Source: Azoarcus sp. L1K30
GTDB taxonomy: Bacteria; Pseudomonadota; Gammaproteobacteria; Burkholderiales; Rhodocyclaceae
Assembly (NCBI RefSeq): GCF_018122735.1
Contig: NZ_JAGRRD010000001.1
Location: forward strand, 4,000,626 to 4,064,625
Reading direction: 5' to 3'
Length of the DNA stretch: 64,000 nucleotides
Part shown: positions 21,194 through 30,145 of the stretch, piece after piece
How positions within the stretch are numbered: the stretch's first letter is position 1
How the letters are laid out: the number at the start of each line of letters is the position of its first letter
Translations under genes and position numbers: made by a program
The notes under the pieces: generated by a model
Seen by the model: the letters and a program-made list of their open reading frames with translations, nothing else
Told to the model about the DNA's origin: nothing
The model's database searches: none

Positions 21194-21221
21194 CGCGCGG
21201 TTGATCGCGTCTTCTCATTCG

Positions 21222-21260
21222 AACCCGGCATGCCATCGAGGCTGCCGGGTTTCTTCTTTT
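21222..21260 (+). terminator. Intrinsic terminator after ssb
   Basis: A 9-bp stem (AACCCGGCA, 21222-21230, with TGCCGGGTT, 21243-21251), extended inside by GCC/GGC, then TTCTTCTTTT. It separates ssb from the signalling operon. Confidence 0.85.
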
Positions 21261-21311
21261 GGCGAGCGGTGGTTCAATACGTAATCTGGATATTTTCTGG
21301 AGCAGGCCGCC

Positions 21312-22274
21312 TTGAATCGTCGTCAATGCATGCGTTTACTCGTCGTGAGTGCAGGAATGCTGCCCATGCTGAACGCGTGCATGCCGCCTCCGGAACCTTT
21401 GCGCTTCGGCGCCAACGCCTGGCCCGGCTATGCTTCACTGCGCGCCGCCGAGGTTCTCGGGCTGATTACCCCGGCGCAACTTCAGGTGCTGGATTTCCCG
21501 AGTACATCAATGGTGCTGTCGGCATTTCGCAACGGCATGATCGATGTTGCCGGTCTGACCCTGGACGAGGCGCTGATGCTTGCAGCCGAGGAGCAGGCGC
21601 CACGAATCATTCTCGTTTTCGATTTCTCGGCGGGAGCCGATGTTGTTCTCGCCCAGCCAGGCATCGTCAGCGTGGCCCAGTTGAAAGGGGCGAGGGTGGG
21701 GGTCGAAACGGAGGCCTTGGGGGCGTACCTGATCGGGCGAGCACTCGCCGGCGCCGGGTTGTCCGCTGAGGATGTCGATATCGTCTCAATCCCGCTTGAT
21801 GGTCACGAATCAGCCTTTGTTGCCGGCCAGGTGGATGCACTGGTGACCTTCGATCCGGTACGTTCGAGCCTGCTGGCACGTGGGGCGAAGCTCCTGTTTT
21901 CGTCGCGTGCGATACCGGGAGAGATCGTCGACGTGCTGGTGGTGCGCGCGCCCTTGCTGGCAAGGCGCAAAGCCGACTTGCGCGCACTGGTCGATGCCCA
22001 CTTTGCCGGCAGAGCGCGGATGCTGGCCAATCCGGCGGATGTCGCTGCCAAGCTGGAGGCCCGACTGTCTTTGTCCGAGGCACAGTTCCGCGCAGCGCTG
22101 GGCTTGATGGAAATGCCCGATGTGCCCGCCAACAGGCGTCTGCTCGGCCAAGGGGAGGGGGGGCTGGCGGCGACGCTGGAGCGCATGGGCCAGGTCATGC
22201 GTTCGCTGGGGCTGCTGGAGCAGGTGCCCGTGCTGGACGCACTGCTGGTCCCCGACCTGATTCCGGAGTACTGA
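21312..22274 (+). CDS. NMT1/THI5-like periplasmic binding lipoprotein
   Basis: A 320-residue protein of the NMT1/SsuA-like type-2 solute-binding fold (RFGANAWPGYASLRAAEVLGL; GMIDVAGLTLDEALML; LKGARVGVETEALGAYL). The N-terminus is a lipoprotein signal peptide with the lipobox LNAC (Cys23). Start is TTG 21312, supported by GGAG 9 bases upstream; a later ATG (21330) would shorten the signal peptide. No ABC permease or ATPase is nearby. Instead it is one base from a membrane histidine kinase, so I infer a ligand-sensing role for that kinase rather than transport. The ligand is unknown. Confidence 0.85.
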   Translation: MNRRQCMRLLVVSAGMLPMLNACMPPPEPLRFGANAWPGYASLRAAEVLGLITPAQLQVLDFPSTSMVLSAFRNGMIDVAGLTLDEALMLAAEEQAPRIILVFDFSAGADVVLAQPGIVSVAQLKGARVGVETEALGAYLIGRALAGAGLSAEDVDIVSIPLDGHESAFVAGQVDALVTFDPVRSSLLARGAKLLFSSRAIPGEIVDVLVVRAPLLARRKADLRALVDAHFAGRARMLANPADVAAKLEARLSLSEAQFRAALGLMEMPDVPANRRLLGQGEGGLAATLERMGQVMRSLGLLEQVPVLDALLVPDLIPEY

Positions 22275-22275
22275 C

Positions 22276-24888
22276 ATGGCACCGCGGACCCCTTTGCGAC
22301 ACATGTTGCTGATCTTGCTTGCAGGGGTTGGACTGGTCGTGGCGGTGGGGCAGTTCACCTTCATCATCCAATCGTATTCCCGCGAATCGCGCGCACAGGT
22401 GGGCGCCTTGCTCCGACACGCTGGCGGAACGTTGGCCGCCAACCTCGAAGCCGCCATGCAGAAGGGCGACGACCGTTTCGTCGATCACCTGATCGCGCAG
22501 CAGATCACCCTTCCCGATCTGCTCTATGCTGCCTTGGTCGATGCGGATGGACGCGTGATCGCGAGCAGCCTGCCCGGTCTGCGCGGGTTCGGGCTGGAGC
22601 GGTCAGTCCATGGCGCCCCGCCACAAGCGATGGTGGATGAGGTGCGCCGCACACGCAGCGCGCAGCTTGCCGAGGATGTCGCGCGGCAGCGCCTTTGGGG
22701 CATCTTTCCGGTGCGGCTGCCGGCGGGCAAGGGTGAGCTCAGGGCGCCGCAGGTGGCCTATGTTGTGTTGCTCTCCGATGTTGCCCGTCTAGAGCACGCC
22801 GCGGTGCGCAATGCCTTCAGTCAGAGCATGGTCGTACTGGTGCCGATCCTGCTTTTGTCACTGGCCATCTGGGCGATGCTGCGAGTCCTGTTGACTGACC
22901 GCATTGAGCGTCTGCTGGCCTACTCGCGCTCGCAGGCGAGTGGCGGCGAGCTTCCCGAGCCGGTGTCCGGAGCCGATGAGCTGGGGCAGTTGGGAGAAGA
23001 ACTGGGATGCCTGATGCGCGAGGTGCTGGCCTCGCGCGATTTCCATGTTCGCCTGCTTGAAAGCATGCCCAATCCCATCTGGCGGGCCGGCGCCGACGGC
23101 CGGCGCAGTTTCTTCAATCGGGCGTGGCTCGATTTCACCGGGCGTTCGCTCGACCAGGAGTGTGAGGACGGATGGACGGAAGGTGTTCATGATGACGATC
23201 TTGCACGCTGCCAGGCGGTTCAGGCGGCTGCGCTGGAACGGCGGGCGCCCTTCGTGATGGAGTACCGTCTACGCTTCAACGACGGCAGCGAGCACTGGAT
23301 TTCTGATCATGGCCAACCGGTGTTCGCGAATGATGGCGGGTTTCTGGGCTATCTGGGAAGTTGCTACGACCTGCAGCAGGTGAAGTCCGCGACCGCGGCG
23401 GTTGCTGCAAGTGAAGAACGTTTTCGCGCGCTGGTCGAGCATACCCTGGTGGGCGTATTTCTCATTCGCGACGGACGTGTCGTGTATGCGAATCCCCGTC
23501 TGGCGGAGTGGTTGGGCTATCGCGCGGACAGCATTGTCGGTGTGCCGGTTGCCGCGTTGCTGCATCCCCAGGACCTGCCGCTTGCCGAAGAGCTGATCCG
23601 GCGCCGCGAGCAGGGCGATACTCGCTACACGTCCAACATGCTGCGGGCGAAGCGGCGCGACGGGAGTCACTTCTTCATTGAGGTCTATGGCACCCGGATG
23701 CAGCATGATGAGGGGGCTGTGATCATTGGCACGGTACTGGACGTCAATGCGCGTGAGGAAGCGCTGTCTGCGCTGAAGGCGGCAACCGAGGTCGTGGAGG
23801 CGAGTCCGACGATTCTGTTGCGTTGGAAACTCGAGCCCGGATGGCCCGTATTCTACGTATCGGAGAATGTCGATCGCTGGGGATACTCTCGTGCGCAGGT
23901 GCTGGCGCCGGACTTCGCCTTTGCGTCGCTCGTCCATCCCGACGACCTGCCCCGCGTAAGCGATGAGCTGGCGCACCATATCGCTGCCGATGTGCGGGAA
24001 TACGTGCAGGAATACCGCATCCGGACTGCGGATGGCGTCTATATATGGATTGAGGGCTTGATCCGAGTCAGTCTGGACTCGGAGGGGCGGCCGCATTACT
24101 GCGAGGGATTGGTAACGGACATCTCCGCACGGAAGGAAGCGGAGCTCGAGGTCAGGCAGCTCAACTCGGAGCTGGAAGCCAGGGTGGTGCAGCGCACGAC
24201 GGAACTCGAGCTTGCCAACAAGGAGCTGGAAACCTTCACCTACTCCGTTTCCCACGACTTGAAGGCACCGCTGCGTGGAATCGACGGTTACAGCCATCTG
24301 CTGCTTGAGGACCATGCCGATCGTCTCGACGATGAAGGCAGGGCCTTCGTCAACAACATTCGCGCCGGGGTGAAACAGATGGCACGGCTGATCGATGATC
24401 TGCTTGCCTACTCGCGCATGGAACGGCGCAGCCTCCAGCGCGCAGAGGTCAACCTTGGCGCAGTTGTGCGTGGCATACTCGGCGAGCGGGCCGGCGAGCC
24501 TGATATGACGCTGGCGGAAGTTGACGTCGACGTTCCTGATATCGCGGTCCAGGCCGATCCAGAAGGGTTGGCGCAGGTGCTGCGCAACCTCGTCAGCAAT
24601 GCCCTGAAGTATTCCCGTCATGCCGACCCGCCCCGGATCGGCATTTGTGCCCGCAAGGAAGGCACAGTCTGCCATCTGTATGTTCGCGATAACGGAATCG
24701 GTTTTGACATGAAATTTCACGATCGCATTTTCGAGATATTCCAGCGCCTGCAGCGGGCTGAAGACTATGCCGGCACGGGCGTGGGGCTCGCGATCGTGCG
24801 CAAGGCAATGCAGCGAATGGGAGGGCGGGTGTGGGCCGAGAGCGCGCCCGGAAACGGTGCCACTTTTCATGTGGAGTTGCCGCTATGA
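22276..24888 (+). CDS. Membrane PAS histidine kinase
   Basis: An 870-residue sensor kinase. TM1 (about 10-31) and TM2 (about 184-206) bracket a periplasmic domain of about 150 residues. In the cytoplasm follow a HAMP-like linker, three PAS domains (about 255-365, 385-500, 510-630), a HisKA domain with His660 in YSVSHDLKAPLRGIDGYS, and a HATPase domain with N box LRNLVSNALKYS, G1 DNGIGF and G2 GTGVGLAI. The His box type is that of phytochrome-like kinases. It is preceded by a binding lipoprotein and overlaps by ATGA a single-domain response regulator, its probable partner. Confidence 0.92.
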   Translation: MAPRTPLRHMLLILLAGVGLVVAVGQFTFIIQSYSRESRAQVGALLRHAGGTLAANLEAAMQKGDDRFVDHLIAQQITLPDLLYAALVDADGRVIASSLPGLRGFGLERSVHGAPPQAMVDEVRRTRSAQLAEDVARQRLWGIFPVRLPAGKGELRAPQVAYVVLLSDVARLEHAAVRNAFSQSMVVLVPILLLSLAIWAMLRVLLTDRIERLLAYSRSQASGGELPEPVSGADELGQLGEELGCLMREVLASRDFHVRLLESMPNPIWRAGADGRRSFFNRAWLDFTGRSLDQECEDGWTEGVHDDDLARCQAVQAAALERRAPFVMEYRLRFNDGSEHWISDHGQPVFANDGGFLGYLGSCYDLQQVKSATAAVAASEERFRALVEHTLVGVFLIRDGRVVYANPRLAEWLGYRADSIVGVPVAALLHPQDLPLAEELIRRREQGDTRYTSNMLRAKRRDGSHFFIEVYGTRMQHDEGAVIIGTVLDVNAREEALSALKAATEVVEASPTILLRWKLEPGWPVFYVSENVDRWGYSRAQVLAPDFAFASLVHPDDLPRVSDELAHHIAADVREYVQEYRIRTADGVYIWIEGLIRVSLDSEGRPHYCEGLVTDISARKEAELEVRQLNSELEARVVQRTTELELANKELETFTYSVSHDLKAPLRGIDGYSHLLLEDHADRLDDEGRAFVNNIRAGVKQMARLIDDLLAYSRMERRSLQRAEVNLGAVVRGILGERAGEPDMTLAEVDVDVPDIAVQADPEGLAQVLRNLVSNALKYSRHADPPRIGICARKEGTVCHLYVRDNGIGFDMKFHDRIFEIFQRLQRAEDYAGTGVGLAIVRKAMQRMGGRVWAESAPGNGATFHVELPL

Positions 24889-25325
24889 GTGAGCTACCGA
24901 CAAGCGCTCGACCAATCCTGCTGGTCGAGGATAATCCGGCCGACCTCGATCTCACGCTGCGTGCGTTCAAGCGCCGGCACCTCGTCAACCCGGTACTGGT
25001 TGCGCGCGACGGCCAGGAAGCGCTCGATTTCGTGCCGCGATGGGAGGCCGGGGAGGCTTTGCCGCTGGTCATATTGCTCGATCTCAATCTGCCAAAGGTC
25101 CATGGACTTGAAGTGTTGCGTGAGTTCAAGGCCCGCGAAACGACGCGTTCAATACCGGTGGTGGTATTGACGACCTCCGACGAGGATCGGGACATTGGCA
25201 GGGCCTATCAGCTCGGTGCCAACTCCTACATCATGAAACCGGTGGATTTCGAGAACTTCGCCAGTGTCGCGGCCCAGATAGAGCTCTACTGGTGCGCGCT
25301 CAACAAGCCCTCCAGCCCGGCCTGA
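24885..25325 (+). CDS. Single-domain response regulator (Rcp1-like)
   Basis: A 146-residue stand-alone REC domain with the acidic pair in LLVEDNPADLDL, phosphoacceptor Asp in ILLDLNLPKVHG, Thr/Ser in LTTSDEDRD and Lys in IMKPVDFENF. The insertion pattern and the C-terminal FENFASVAAQIELYW match Rcp1-type regulators that partner phytochrome-like kinases. Starts at ATG 24885, overlapping the kinase stop. With no output domain it probably relays phosphate or acts by protein contact, possibly on the next gene product. Confidence 0.92.
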   Translation: MSELPTSARPILLVEDNPADLDLTLRAFKRRHLVNPVLVARDGQEALDFVPRWEAGEALPLVILLDLNLPKVHGLEVLREFKARETTRSIPVVVLTTSDEDRDIGRAYQLGANSYIMKPVDFENFASVAAQIELYWCALNKPSSPA

Positions 25326-25331
25326 CGACGC

Positions 25332-27851
25332 ATGCCAGATAACGTGATTCGACTGCTGTACATCGAAGACAATCCGGTCGACGCCGATCTGGTGAGGCGG
25401 ACCTTGGCGCACGATCTGCCGAAGGCCAGGGTGAGCGTTGCGGGCACGCTGGCGGAGGGCCTGCGTGCCCTGGAGCACGATGGCGCCTTCGACATCGTGC
25501 TCGCCGATCTGTCCCTGCCTGATGGCAGCGGGATGGAGTTGCTCGGCATCGTGCGCGGGCGCGGGCTTGGACCGGCTTTCGTCGTCCTGACCGGCTCGGG
25601 TGACGAATCGGCAGCCGTGGCGGCGCTCAAGTCGGGGGCTGACGACTATCTGGTAAAGGGGGCGGACTATCTCGCACGGCTTGCGGGCACGATCAGGTTT
25701 GCGATTGCGCGAGCCCGCGAGGAGCCGCTAGGCCATCGGCGTCCGATTCACGTCCTTTATGCCGAGCAATACCCGTTCGATGCCGAGATGACATTGCGCA
25801 AGCTTGCGCAATCGGCGCCACACCTTCGATTCGACCTGGTGCGTGGCACCAAGGCTGTCATCGACCGGCTCAGCGCGGGGCGCGATGTGGCGAGCTATGA
25901 CCTGCTGCTGCTCGACTATGCGCTGCCGGGCATGAATGCGCTTGATCTGACCAAGGCCCTGCGCCGCGATCTCGGGCTCGACATTCCGATCGTGATCGTT
26001 ACGGGCCAAGGGTGCGAGGAGTCGGTGGCGCAAGCCTTGCGTCTGGGGGTGTCGGACTATCTGATCAAGCGCGAGGGCTACCTCAACGAGTTGCCGCTGG
26101 TCATAGACAGTGCCTTTCGCCAGGCCGAACTGGTGCGTGAGCGCACCGCACTGAAAGCGATTGCAGAGCGTTTGCGCCTTCATTCCGCTGTCATCGAGAG
26201 CACCCACGACGGCGTATTGATCACCGATCTCGAGGGGGCGATCGTTTCTGTCAATCAGGCCTTCACGGAGCTTACCGGCTATACGCGCGACGACAGCATG
26301 GGGCGCAATCCCCGCTTCCTGAGTTCCGGGCGTCATGACCGCGGCTTCTACCAGACCATGTGGGCGACGCTGCTTCAGACTGGACGGTGGCAGGGTGAGC
26401 TCTGGAACCGTCGCAAGAATGGCGAGCTCTATCCCGAATGGTTGACGCTGAGTGCCGTATGCAACGAAGCGGGTGAAGTCACCAACTATGTCGGAGTGTT
26501 CACAGATATCAGCAAGCTCAGACAGACCGAGGCCCGACTGAGCCACCTCTCGCACTATGATCCGCTCACCGACCTGCCCAATCGGCTATTGGTCATGTCT
26601 CGGCTCGAGCACGCGATTGAAGTCGCGCGGCGCAGGAGGGGGCACGTTGCGGCGATATGCCTCGATCTCGATCGCTTCAAGACCATCAATGATAGTCTGG
26701 GGCACCAGGCCGGTGATGCGCTCCTGCGTGCGGTCGGTGCGCGCTTGCGTACCCGCCTGCGCGAGGAGGACACGCTCGGACGTTTGGGTGGCGATGAATT
26801 CATGATACTGCTCGAGCACGTCGACGCGCCGGCAGCGGCTGCGCTCGTGGCCCATAACCTGATCGAAGGCTTGACCGAGCCGTTCGTGCTCGACCATGGT
26901 CAGGAGGTTTTCATGCATGCGAGCATCGGCATCAGCCTCTATCCCGATGATGCCGACGACCATATGGCGCTGGTGCGCAATGCCGATGCCGCGATGTACC
27001 GCGCCAAGCAACAGGGCCGCAACACCTACCAGTTCTACACCGAAGATCTGACACGATTTGCCTTCAGGCGTCTGGACCTTGAAACGCGTTTCAGACGGGC
27101 GCTCGGCAATGGCGAATTCGTCGTGTTCTATCAGCCGGTGCTGTCGATGGAAGCCGGGCATCTGCTTGGCGCCGAAGCGCTGGTGCGCTGGCAGCCCCCC
27201 GGCGAGGACATGATCGCGCCTGCCGACTTCATCCCGATAGCCGAGGAGACCGGACTCATCGTCCAGCTTGGCGAATGGGTGCTGGGAGAGGCCTGTCGAC
27301 AGGTTTGCCGCTGGGATGCGGCCGGGCTGCTGCTGCCGTCCGTGTCGGTCAATCTCTCGGTGGAACAGGTGCGCCGGCAGGACGTCGGATCAATGTTGCT
27401 GCGTGTGCTCGCGCAGACCGGCCTTGCGCCGCAGCGGCTGGAGATCGAGTTGACCGAGAGCAGTCTGATGCAGCAGGGTGAGAAGGCCGCGCAATTGCTC
27501 GATCTGCTGAAGCATCAAGGCGTGAGACTGGCCATAGACGATTTCGGGACCGGTTACTCTTCCCTTGCTTACCTGAAGCGATTTGCCATCGACAAGCTCA
27601 AGATCGACCGCAGTTTCGTCAAGGATCTTGCCAAGGGCAGCAATGACCTGGCCATTGCCTCGGCCATCGTCGCCATGGCCAAGGCGCTCGAGATCGCCGT
27701 CCAGGCCGAAGGCGTCGAAACCGAAGCGCAGTTGGCGCTACTGAAGTCGATCGGGTGCGGCTGTTGGCAGGGTTATGCCTGCAGTCCGCCGGTGTCGGCC
27801 AGCGAATTCGAGCGCCGTTTCCTGCGCGCGGGCCTCATCGCATCCGCATAG
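25332..27851 (+). CDS. REC-REC-PAS-GGDEF-EAL c-di-GMP protein
   Basis: An 839-residue cytosolic protein. REC1 (about 5-128) has a full set of residues: Glu12, Asp13, Asp59, Thr87, Lys109. REC2 (about 138-268) keeps Asp195, Thr224 and Lys246, but its acidic pocket reads Glu145-Gln146, so metal binding may be weakened. Then a PAS domain (about 285-395), a GGDEF domain with intact GGDEF (486-490) and an RxxD inhibitory site (477-480), and an EAL domain with EAL (615-617) and DDFGTGYSS. Both cyclase and phosphodiesterase look competent, so net activity cannot be predicted. It is the last gene of the lipoprotein-kinase-regulator operon and the likely output. Confidence 0.93.
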   Translation: MPDNVIRLLYIEDNPVDADLVRRTLAHDLPKARVSVAGTLAEGLRALEHDGAFDIVLADLSLPDGSGMELLGIVRGRGLGPAFVVLTGSGDESAAVAALKSGADDYLVKGADYLARLAGTIRFAIARAREEPLGHRRPIHVLYAEQYPFDAEMTLRKLAQSAPHLRFDLVRGTKAVIDRLSAGRDVASYDLLLLDYALPGMNALDLTKALRRDLGLDIPIVIVTGQGCEESVAQALRLGVSDYLIKREGYLNELPLVIDSAFRQAELVRERTALKAIAERLRLHSAVIESTHDGVLITDLEGAIVSVNQAFTELTGYTRDDSMGRNPRFLSSGRHDRGFYQTMWATLLQTGRWQGELWNRRKNGELYPEWLTLSAVCNEAGEVTNYVGVFTDISKLRQTEARLSHLSHYDPLTDLPNRLLVMSRLEHAIEVARRRRGHVAAICLDLDRFKTINDSLGHQAGDALLRAVGARLRTRLREEDTLGRLGGDEFMILLEHVDAPAAAALVAHNLIEGLTEPFVLDHGQEVFMHASIGISLYPDDADDHMALVRNADAAMYRAKQQGRNTYQFYTEDLTRFAFRRLDLETRFRRALGNGEFVVFYQPVLSMEAGHLLGAEALVRWQPPGEDMIAPADFIPIAEETGLIVQLGEWVLGEACRQVCRWDAAGLLLPSVSVNLSVEQVRRQDVGSMLLRVLAQTGLAPQRLEIELTESSLMQQGEKAAQLLDLLKHQGVRLAIDDFGTGYSSLAYLKRFAIDKLKIDRSFVKDLAKGSNDLAIASAIVAMAKALEIAVQAEGVETEAQLALLKSIGCGCWQGYACSPPVSASEFERRFLRAGLIASA

Positions 27852-28992
27852 CGTGCTCGGCCAGCGCATCGGACATGCGCGAGAGTGCCTCGTCCAGTGT
27901 GGCGCGGGGGCAGCCGAAATTCAGTCTGACGAAGCCCGGAAGCCCGAATCCCTTGCCATCCGACAAGCCCACCCCGGCATGTTCGAAAAAGGCCGCGGGG
28001 TCGTCGATCCCGCTGTCGCGACAATCGATCCAGGCCAGACAGGTTGCCTCCGGGCTGGTCGTACGCAAACCCGGCATGGTGGCAACCGCTTCGAGCACGC
28101 GGGCCCGGTTTCCGCGCAGATAGTCGAGCAATGCCCTGCGCCAGGTGTCGCCGTCACGATAGGCTGCTTCTGCGGCCACCATGCCGAGGACGTTCACTTG
28201 TGGCACGATGCCGCGCATTGCGCGCCGAAAGCGCCGGCGCAGCTCGGCGTCGGGAATGATCGCAAACGATGCGTACAACGCGGGAATGTTCCAGGTCTTG
28301 GACGGCGCCATCAAGGTGATCGTGCGGCGGGCCACCGCGCTGTCGAGCGCGGCAATCGGAATATGTGGACGATGTTCGTCGAGTACCAGGCCACAGTGAA
28401 TCTCATCGCTGCAGATCACCATGTCGCGTTTTTCGGCGAGATTGGCAATCCACGTCAGCTCGTCGCGATCGAATACACGGCCAACAGGGTTGTGCGGATT
28501 GCATAGCATGAACAGCCGCGTGCGCGCGCCCAGCGAGGCCTCCGTCGCTTCGCGGTTCCATTGCCAGCGTCCGTCTTCGAGTTCGAGCGGGCAGGTGAGC
28601 AGCTTGCGTTCGCTGTTGTCGGGCGCGAACAGGAAAGGAGGATAGATTGGCGTGGCGGTGAAGACACTGTCACCCGCTTCGCCAACGGCCCGGCAGGCGA
28701 GATTGAAGCCGGTCACCACGCCGGGTAACCAGATCAGCCATTCGGACTCGACCTGCCAGCCGTGGTCATTGGCGATGGCGTCGATGACCACGGCATTGAG
28801 CGACGGCCAGGCTTCGGTGTAACCGAAGATGCCGTGATCGATGCGCTGATGCAGTGCGTCGATCACGGCTGGCGGTGCGGCGAAGTCCATGTCGGCCACC
28901 CAGAGTGGCAAAATGTCGCGCCCTGCGTAGCGGCCCCATTTTTCACCGGGAACGGCTGTGCGATCGTGTGGTCTGTCGAAATTGAAGGTCAT
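27835..28992 (-). CDS. patB: PatB/MalY-type cystathionine beta-lyase
   Basis: A 385-residue fold-type-I PLP enzyme of the MalY/PatB C-S lyase family, which cleaves cystathionine or related S-conjugates to a thiol, pyruvate and ammonia. Family signatures: LPLWVADMDFAAPPAV, GIFGYT, CNPHNPVGRVF and PLP-binding Lys232 in APSKTWN. I start at the ATG at 28992 (MTFNFDRPHD), where homology-like sequence begins; the frame is open to a GTG at 29049. Its 3' end overlaps the convergent c-di-GMP gene by 17 bases. It could influence methionine metabolism or hydrogen sulfide release. Confidence 0.88.
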   Translation of the reverse strand: MTFNFDRPHDRTAVPGEKWGRYAGRDILPLWVADMDFAAPPAVIDALHQRIDHGIFGYTEAWPSLNAVVIDAIANDHGWQVESEWLIWLPGVVTGFNLACRAVGEAGDSVFTATPIYPPFLFAPDNSERKLLTCPLELEDGRWQWNREATEASLGARTRLFMLCNPHNPVGRVFDRDELTWIANLAEKRDMVICSDEIHCGLVLDEHRPHIPIAALDSAVARRTITLMAPSKTWNIPALYASFAIIPDAELRRRFRRAMRGIVPQVNVLGMVAAEAAYRDGDTWRRALLDYLRGNRARVLEAVATMPGLRTTSPEATCLAWIDCRDSGIDDPAAFFEHAGVGLSDGKGFGLPGFVRLNFGCPRATLDEALSRMSDALAEHAMRMR

Positions 28993-29108
28993 GTTCGTGG
29001 CTGCTGGCGCTGGAGCGAGGAGTGTAACGTGAGGTTTGTCATGCATCACGTATCGCGCAGTGTGGATACAATTGCGCGAAATAACGAGAAGAAGACGGGA
29101 CGCTGATC

Positions 29109-30077
29109 ATGAACGATATTACAGTGAATCCAGATGGCATTCATGCCGTCGACTCGGGTTATGGTGACCGGCCGCGAGTGGCCGCGGTGCACCTGATTGT
29201 TGATAGTGGCCGGGCCGCGGTGATCGATACCGGGTCCAACGCCTCGGTTCCGCGCATCCTGAGTGCGCTGGCAAGCCTTGGCATTGCACCCGGGGCGGTG
29301 GATTGGGTGGTGCTGACACATATCCACCTCGATCACGCGGGAGGCGCGGGCAGTCTCATGTGTGCCTTGCCCAACGCCAGACTGGTGGTGCATCCGCGCG
29401 GTGCCCGGCATATGGAGGATCCGTCGCGGCTGTGGGAGGGTGCATCGGCGGTTTATGGTGCCGAGCAGACCTTTCGCTTGTACGGCCGGCTGGTGCCGGT
29501 GCCCGCGTCGCGCATTGTTGTCGCCGATGACGGGCTCGAGTTGCCGCTGGGCGCGCGGCGCTTGCGCCTGATCGATGCACCGGGGCATGCCCGTCACCAC
29601 GTCGCTATCTGGGATTGCCTCGCCCATGTGTTCTTCACTGGAGACATTTTCGGCATTTCCTACCGCGAACTCGATGTGGATGGTCGAGCGTTCATTTTCC
29701 CGACCACAACGCCGTCGCAATTCGATCCGGCAGCGATGCACGAGTCGATTGATCGCATGATGGGGTTTGAACCACGCGCGATGTACCTCACGCATTACAG
29801 CCGCGTGACCGATGTCGAGCGTCTGGCCGGCGACCTGCATCGTCTCATCGATACCCAGGTTGCGGTTGCGCAGGCCGCGCGCGGAGATGGCGTTGCGCGC
29901 CATGTGGAAATTCTTGCCGGGTTGGAGCAGATCGTGCGCGAGGAAACGGCGCGTCAGCACTGGGCCCTTGGTGAAGAGGACGCCCTGGAGCTGTTGCGCA
30001 TGGACCTCGAGCTCAATGCCCAGGGGCTGGGCGTATGGCTCGACAGTCTGCGTGTCGAGGAGGTGTTGAGCCATTGA
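29109..30077 (+). CDS. Metallo-beta-lactamase-fold hydrolase
   Basis: A 322-residue MBL-fold protein with the binuclear metal site THIHLDHAGG (His71, His73, Asp75, His76), a later PGHARHH histidine and FTGDIFG aspartate. No signal peptide, so cytosolic. The family covers glyoxalase II-like, ribonuclease and lactonase activities and the C-terminal 110 residues (helical, LAGLEQIVREETARQHW) do not settle which. It is divergent from patB and upstream of tcdA, 68 bases away. Confidence 0.82.
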   Translation: MNDITVNPDGIHAVDSGYGDRPRVAAVHLIVDSGRAAVIDTGSNASVPRILSALASLGIAPGAVDWVVLTHIHLDHAGGAGSLMCALPNARLVVHPRGARHMEDPSRLWEGASAVYGAEQTFRLYGRLVPVPASRIVVADDGLELPLGARRLRLIDAPGHARHHVAIWDCLAHVFFTGDIFGISYRELDVDGRAFIFPTTTPSQFDPAAMHESIDRMMGFEPRAMYLTHYSRVTDVERLAGDLHRLIDTQVAVAQAARGDGVARHVEILAGLEQIVREETARQHWALGEEDALELLRMDLELNAQGLGVWLDSLRVEEVLSH

Positions 30078-30145
30078 GGCGAGGCACGCAGTCAATGGCG
30101 GGTGCTGGCGTAAAATCCGTCTTCCTCCCATAGAAGAGCCATGCC

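Noticed and set aside
23269-24870. 533-codon minus-strand frame opposite the histidine kinase
   Set aside because: The plus strand encodes a full PAS/HisKA/HATPase protein with correct motifs; the antisense product has none.
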